DNA of 62,463 bases from Mesorhizobium tamadayense (lineage in GTDB: Bacteria; Pseudomonadota; Alphaproteobacteria; Rhizobiales; Rhizobiaceae): assembly GCF_003863365.1 (NCBI RefSeq), contig NZ_RQXT01000019.1, positions 50,001-112,463 of the forward strand, read 5' to 3'. Each line of letters starts with the position of its first letter. Position 1 is the stretch's first letter. Under the pieces are notes generated by a model, which was given only the letters and a program-made list of their open reading frames with translations, did not search any database and was not told where the DNA came from. Made by a program: the position numbers and the translations under genes. Positions 60,508 to 62,463 of this stretch are shown here, piece after piece.

Positions 60508-61569
60508 GTGGCTGACGTCAAAATCGAAAAGGTCTTCAAGCGCTATGGCAGCGTGCAGATCATGCATGGCGTCGGTGTCGATATCGAGGACGGCGAATTC
60601 GTCGTGCTCGTGGGGCCATCGGGCTGCGGAAAGTCCACGCTTCTGCGCATGATCGCTGGTCTCGAAGAAATCAGCGAGGGGACCATCAGCATTGGCGGCC
60701 GCATCGTCAACGACGTGCTGCCGAAGGAGCGCGACATCGCCATGGTCTTCCAGTCCTACGCGCTCTATCCGCACAAGACGGTGTTCGACAACATCGGCTT
60801 CCCGCTGAAGATGGCCAAGCGCTCGCAAGCGGAAATCAAGGAAAAGGTCCACAAGGCGGCGGAGATTCTCGATCTGACGAAACTCTTGGACCGCTACCCG
60901 AAGCAACTCTCCGGCGGTCAGCGTCAGCGTGTCGCGATGGGCCGTGCAATAGTCCGTGACCCGCAGGTTTTTTTGTTCGATGAACCGTTATCAAATCTCG
61001 ACGCCAAGCTGCGCGTGACAATGCGTGTTGAGATCAAGGAGCTGCATCAGCGCCTGAAGACCACGATTGTCTATGTGACGCACGATCAGATCGAAGCGAT
61101 GACGATGGCGGACAAGATTGTCGTCATGCGCGACGGCCGGGTCGAGCAGATCGGCGCGCCACTTGATTTGTACGACAATCCCCAAAACGTTTTCGTTGCC
61201 GGATTTATCGGATCACCGGCAATGAATTTTGTTCAAGGCACCATCAAAGGCTCCGGGACAAAGAAGCAGTTTGTGTCCGACGGTGGGCTGACATTGCCAG
61301 TCCCGGCTACGGCTGCTGCCGACGGCCAAGCCGTCACCTATGGCGTCCGGCCCGAACATATTTCTGTTGGCGCCGAAGGTATTCTGCTCAGAGTGGTTGT
61401 GACAGAGCCAACTGGAGCTGAGACGCAGATCTTCGCCAAGGCTGGCAAGGACATGATGGATGCAATCGTGAAGGAACGCATTTCCGCAGCTCCAGGAGAG
61501 GAGATCGGCTTCGTCATCGATCCAGCAAATGTGCACTTGTTCGACCGCAAGACCGAACGGCGCATATGA
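60508..61569 (+). CDS. Polyol ABC transporter ATP-binding protein (MalK/UgpC-like)
   Basis: A 353-residue ATPase starting at GTG (MADVKIEKVFKRYGS). Walker A GPSGCGKST lies near residue 37, the signature LSGGQRQRVAMGRA near 135, then DEPLSNLDA. The regulatory domain includes YGVRPEHISVG near 284. It completes the importer operon. Confidence 0.95.
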   Translation: MADVKIEKVFKRYGSVQIMHGVGVDIEDGEFVVLVGPSGCGKSTLLRMIAGLEEISEGTISIGGRIVNDVLPKERDIAMVFQSYALYPHKTVFDNIGFPLKMAKRSQAEIKEKVHKAAEILDLTKLLDRYPKQLSGGQRQRVAMGRAIVRDPQVFLFDEPLSNLDAKLRVTMRVEIKELHQRLKTTIVYVTHDQIEAMTMADKIVVMRDGRVEQIGAPLDLYDNPQNVFVAGFIGSPAMNFVQGTIKGSGTKKQFVSDGGLTLPVPATAAADGQAVTYGVRPEHISVGAEGILLRVVVTEPTGAETQIFAKAGKDMMDAIVKERISAAPGEEIGFVIDPANVHLFDRKTERRI

Positions 61570-61724
61570 CTGAAAGATTTGAGAGCGCCCTGCGCGAGTG
61601 CGAAGTCAGGGCGGTCATCTTCGGTATGTGGCGCTACCTCGACTGCTGCGTCGTCGCCTGTGAGGTCTGCTTTCAGGAAGCGGCAAAGCTGATCTCTACG
61701 GCCGACATTGGGGCGCGTTGCTGA
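61566..61724 (+). CDS. Possible small protein overlapping the ATPase stop
   Basis: A 52-codon frame starts at an ATG overlapping the ATPase stop (ATGA) and encodes a Cys-rich short helix (MWRYLDCCVVACEVCFQEAA). I do not recognise it. Coupled position is its only support; it may be a decayed gene. Confidence 0.25.
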   Translation: MTERFESALRECEVRAVIFGMWRYLDCCVVACEVCFQEAAKLISTADIGARC

Positions 61725-62055
61725 CGTTCACTTAACGCAATGCATGCGTCGGATTCGGGTCAGAACATGCTCCAAGTGAATTTCTTTGATGCTATTGGCT
61801 CAAGGAAACGCCGAGATTCTTCAGCCACACCCGCATGGGGAGCGAAACCCGTCGTGTCGGAGGTGACCCAGAATGCCCGACGGGTTTCGAAGATTGTTGT
61901 GCATCAAAAACGCAATGACCAGAATTTGGCTATCTATCAAAGACTTGCACGTCGATGCTTGAGAGTTGGGGCCGTTTACTTCTCGATAGCTCGCCATTGG
62001 CGGCAGAATGCATAGGCACTAACGCGGGGGCAGCGGGCTTCACATCAAGCTGCAC
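61725..62055. other. Gene-free stretch after the polyol operon
   Basis: No supported gene. A 91-codon frame on the plus strand lacks a ribosome-binding site and any recognisable sequence. Confidence 0.4.
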
Positions 62056-62198
62056 TCATCCGCCACTGTCCACGCCACCGCCCTTCCTCAGCCTCACATC
62101 GGCGCCGCCGCCATTCTCGGGGATGAATTCGACGCCGGTCGCTTCAAGGGTCTGCCGAAGTTTGGCGAGCGTGTCCGAGGTCGCGGACACTCCAATTC
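62056..62198 (-). pseudogene. C-terminal remnant of an XRE-type HTH transcriptional regulator
   Basis: The reverse strand encodes TSDTLAKLRQTLEATGVEFI followed by PENGGGADVRLRKGG and a stop. This is the characteristic tail of small rhizobial XRE regulators (LRxALExAGVEFI-x-ENGGGxGVRLR). The helix-turn-helix upstream is missing and the frame is broken before it. Recognised from memory of the family tail. Confidence 0.55.
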
Positions 62199-62463
62199 AC
62201 TAGCCCTCTGGCGGCTCACGAGTTCAAGGCGGCCTGACTGCTTCAACCGACCCGAGACCGAAAGTCAGTACCTCCTCGGCTGACCGCCATAGGGGAGACC
62301 GGCCCCTCGCGCCGGTCTTCGTCCATCTTCCGGCAACTGAATAACCGCGATAGGTCGTTTCTTCGCGTTCACCACGGGCAACGACGCACCGAAGGCTGGC
62401 ATCCGGCTGACGGTCGGAAAAGCGAAGTCGCGCCAATTGTGCGCACCTCATTAGACTGTTTCA

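Noticed and set aside
61740..62015. 91-codon frame after the polyol operon.
   Set aside because: No ribosome-binding site, no family pattern, and it runs into remnant sequence.

Overview
The window looks like chromosomal DNA of a Mesorhizobium-type alphaproteobacterium. The evidence is an rRNA operon ending 23S-5S-tRNA-fMet, GC-rich genes packed into operons of MalEFGK-type sugar ABC transporters, a copy of an intergenic palindrome I recall as common in Mesorhizobium, and a type III secretion (T3SS) operon in the rhizobial rhc gene order (nolW-nolB-J-K-L-N-O-Q-R-S-T). The genus is inferred from these features; no search was run.

Layout. 1-1.86 kb: 3' half of 23S rRNA, 5S rRNA, initiator tRNA and terminators. 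2.3-16.1 kb: a carbohydrate region with a Gfo/Idh/MocA oxidoreductase and GntR regulator facing a two-component flavin monooxygenase (SsuD-like enzyme plus flavin reductase), a LacI regulator, then GH105 unsaturated-uronyl hydrolase, KduI, an unrecognised 839-residue protein and a complete ABC importer. 16.5-45.7 kb: an unusual T3SS island. Its left arm encodes SctU, a TadD-like TPR lipoprotein, a CpaD-like lipoprotein, a CpaC-type secretin, SctV, SctY, SctX, SctD and a 61-residue candidate needle protein. The centre holds an RpiR regulator, a giant 3294-residue protein, a LysR regulator and an L,D-transpeptidase. The right arm is the rhc-like operon. 45.9-47.6 kb: a DUF1445 protein and a frameshifted CsoR/RcnR-type repressor. 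47.7-61.6 kb: a polyol/ketose region with three SDRs, a GatZ-like protein, a PfkB kinase, an ROK regulator, a fused remnant of a ribose-type ABC operon, a tagatose/psicose-type 3-epimerase, a polyol ABC importer with a DUF2160-like small protein, and a xylitol/sorbitol-type dehydrogenase. The last ~0.7 kb holds only gene remnants.

How the genes fit together. The first carbohydrate block looks like uptake and cleavage of an unsaturated uronate oligosaccharide joined to an oxygenase pair of the kind used for oxidative desulfonation. The T3SS has a nearly full basal body and export apparatus. It combines rhizobial rhc genes, SctX/SctY of the Ysc lineage and a Tad-like outer-membrane module. Its SctU has LSGD where the autocleavage motif NPTH is expected. 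I see no translocon, SctP or SctW gene and no tts-box-like site. The giant protein between the two arms has two LysM-like motifs, an SH3b-like domain, 54-residue tandem repeats, membrane segments and a D-x13-ExK nuclease-like motif. It is the best candidate for the system's secreted or surface product. The polyol block would import a sugar alcohol, oxidise it to a ketose, epimerise and phosphorylate it, and pass it to the GatZ-like step.
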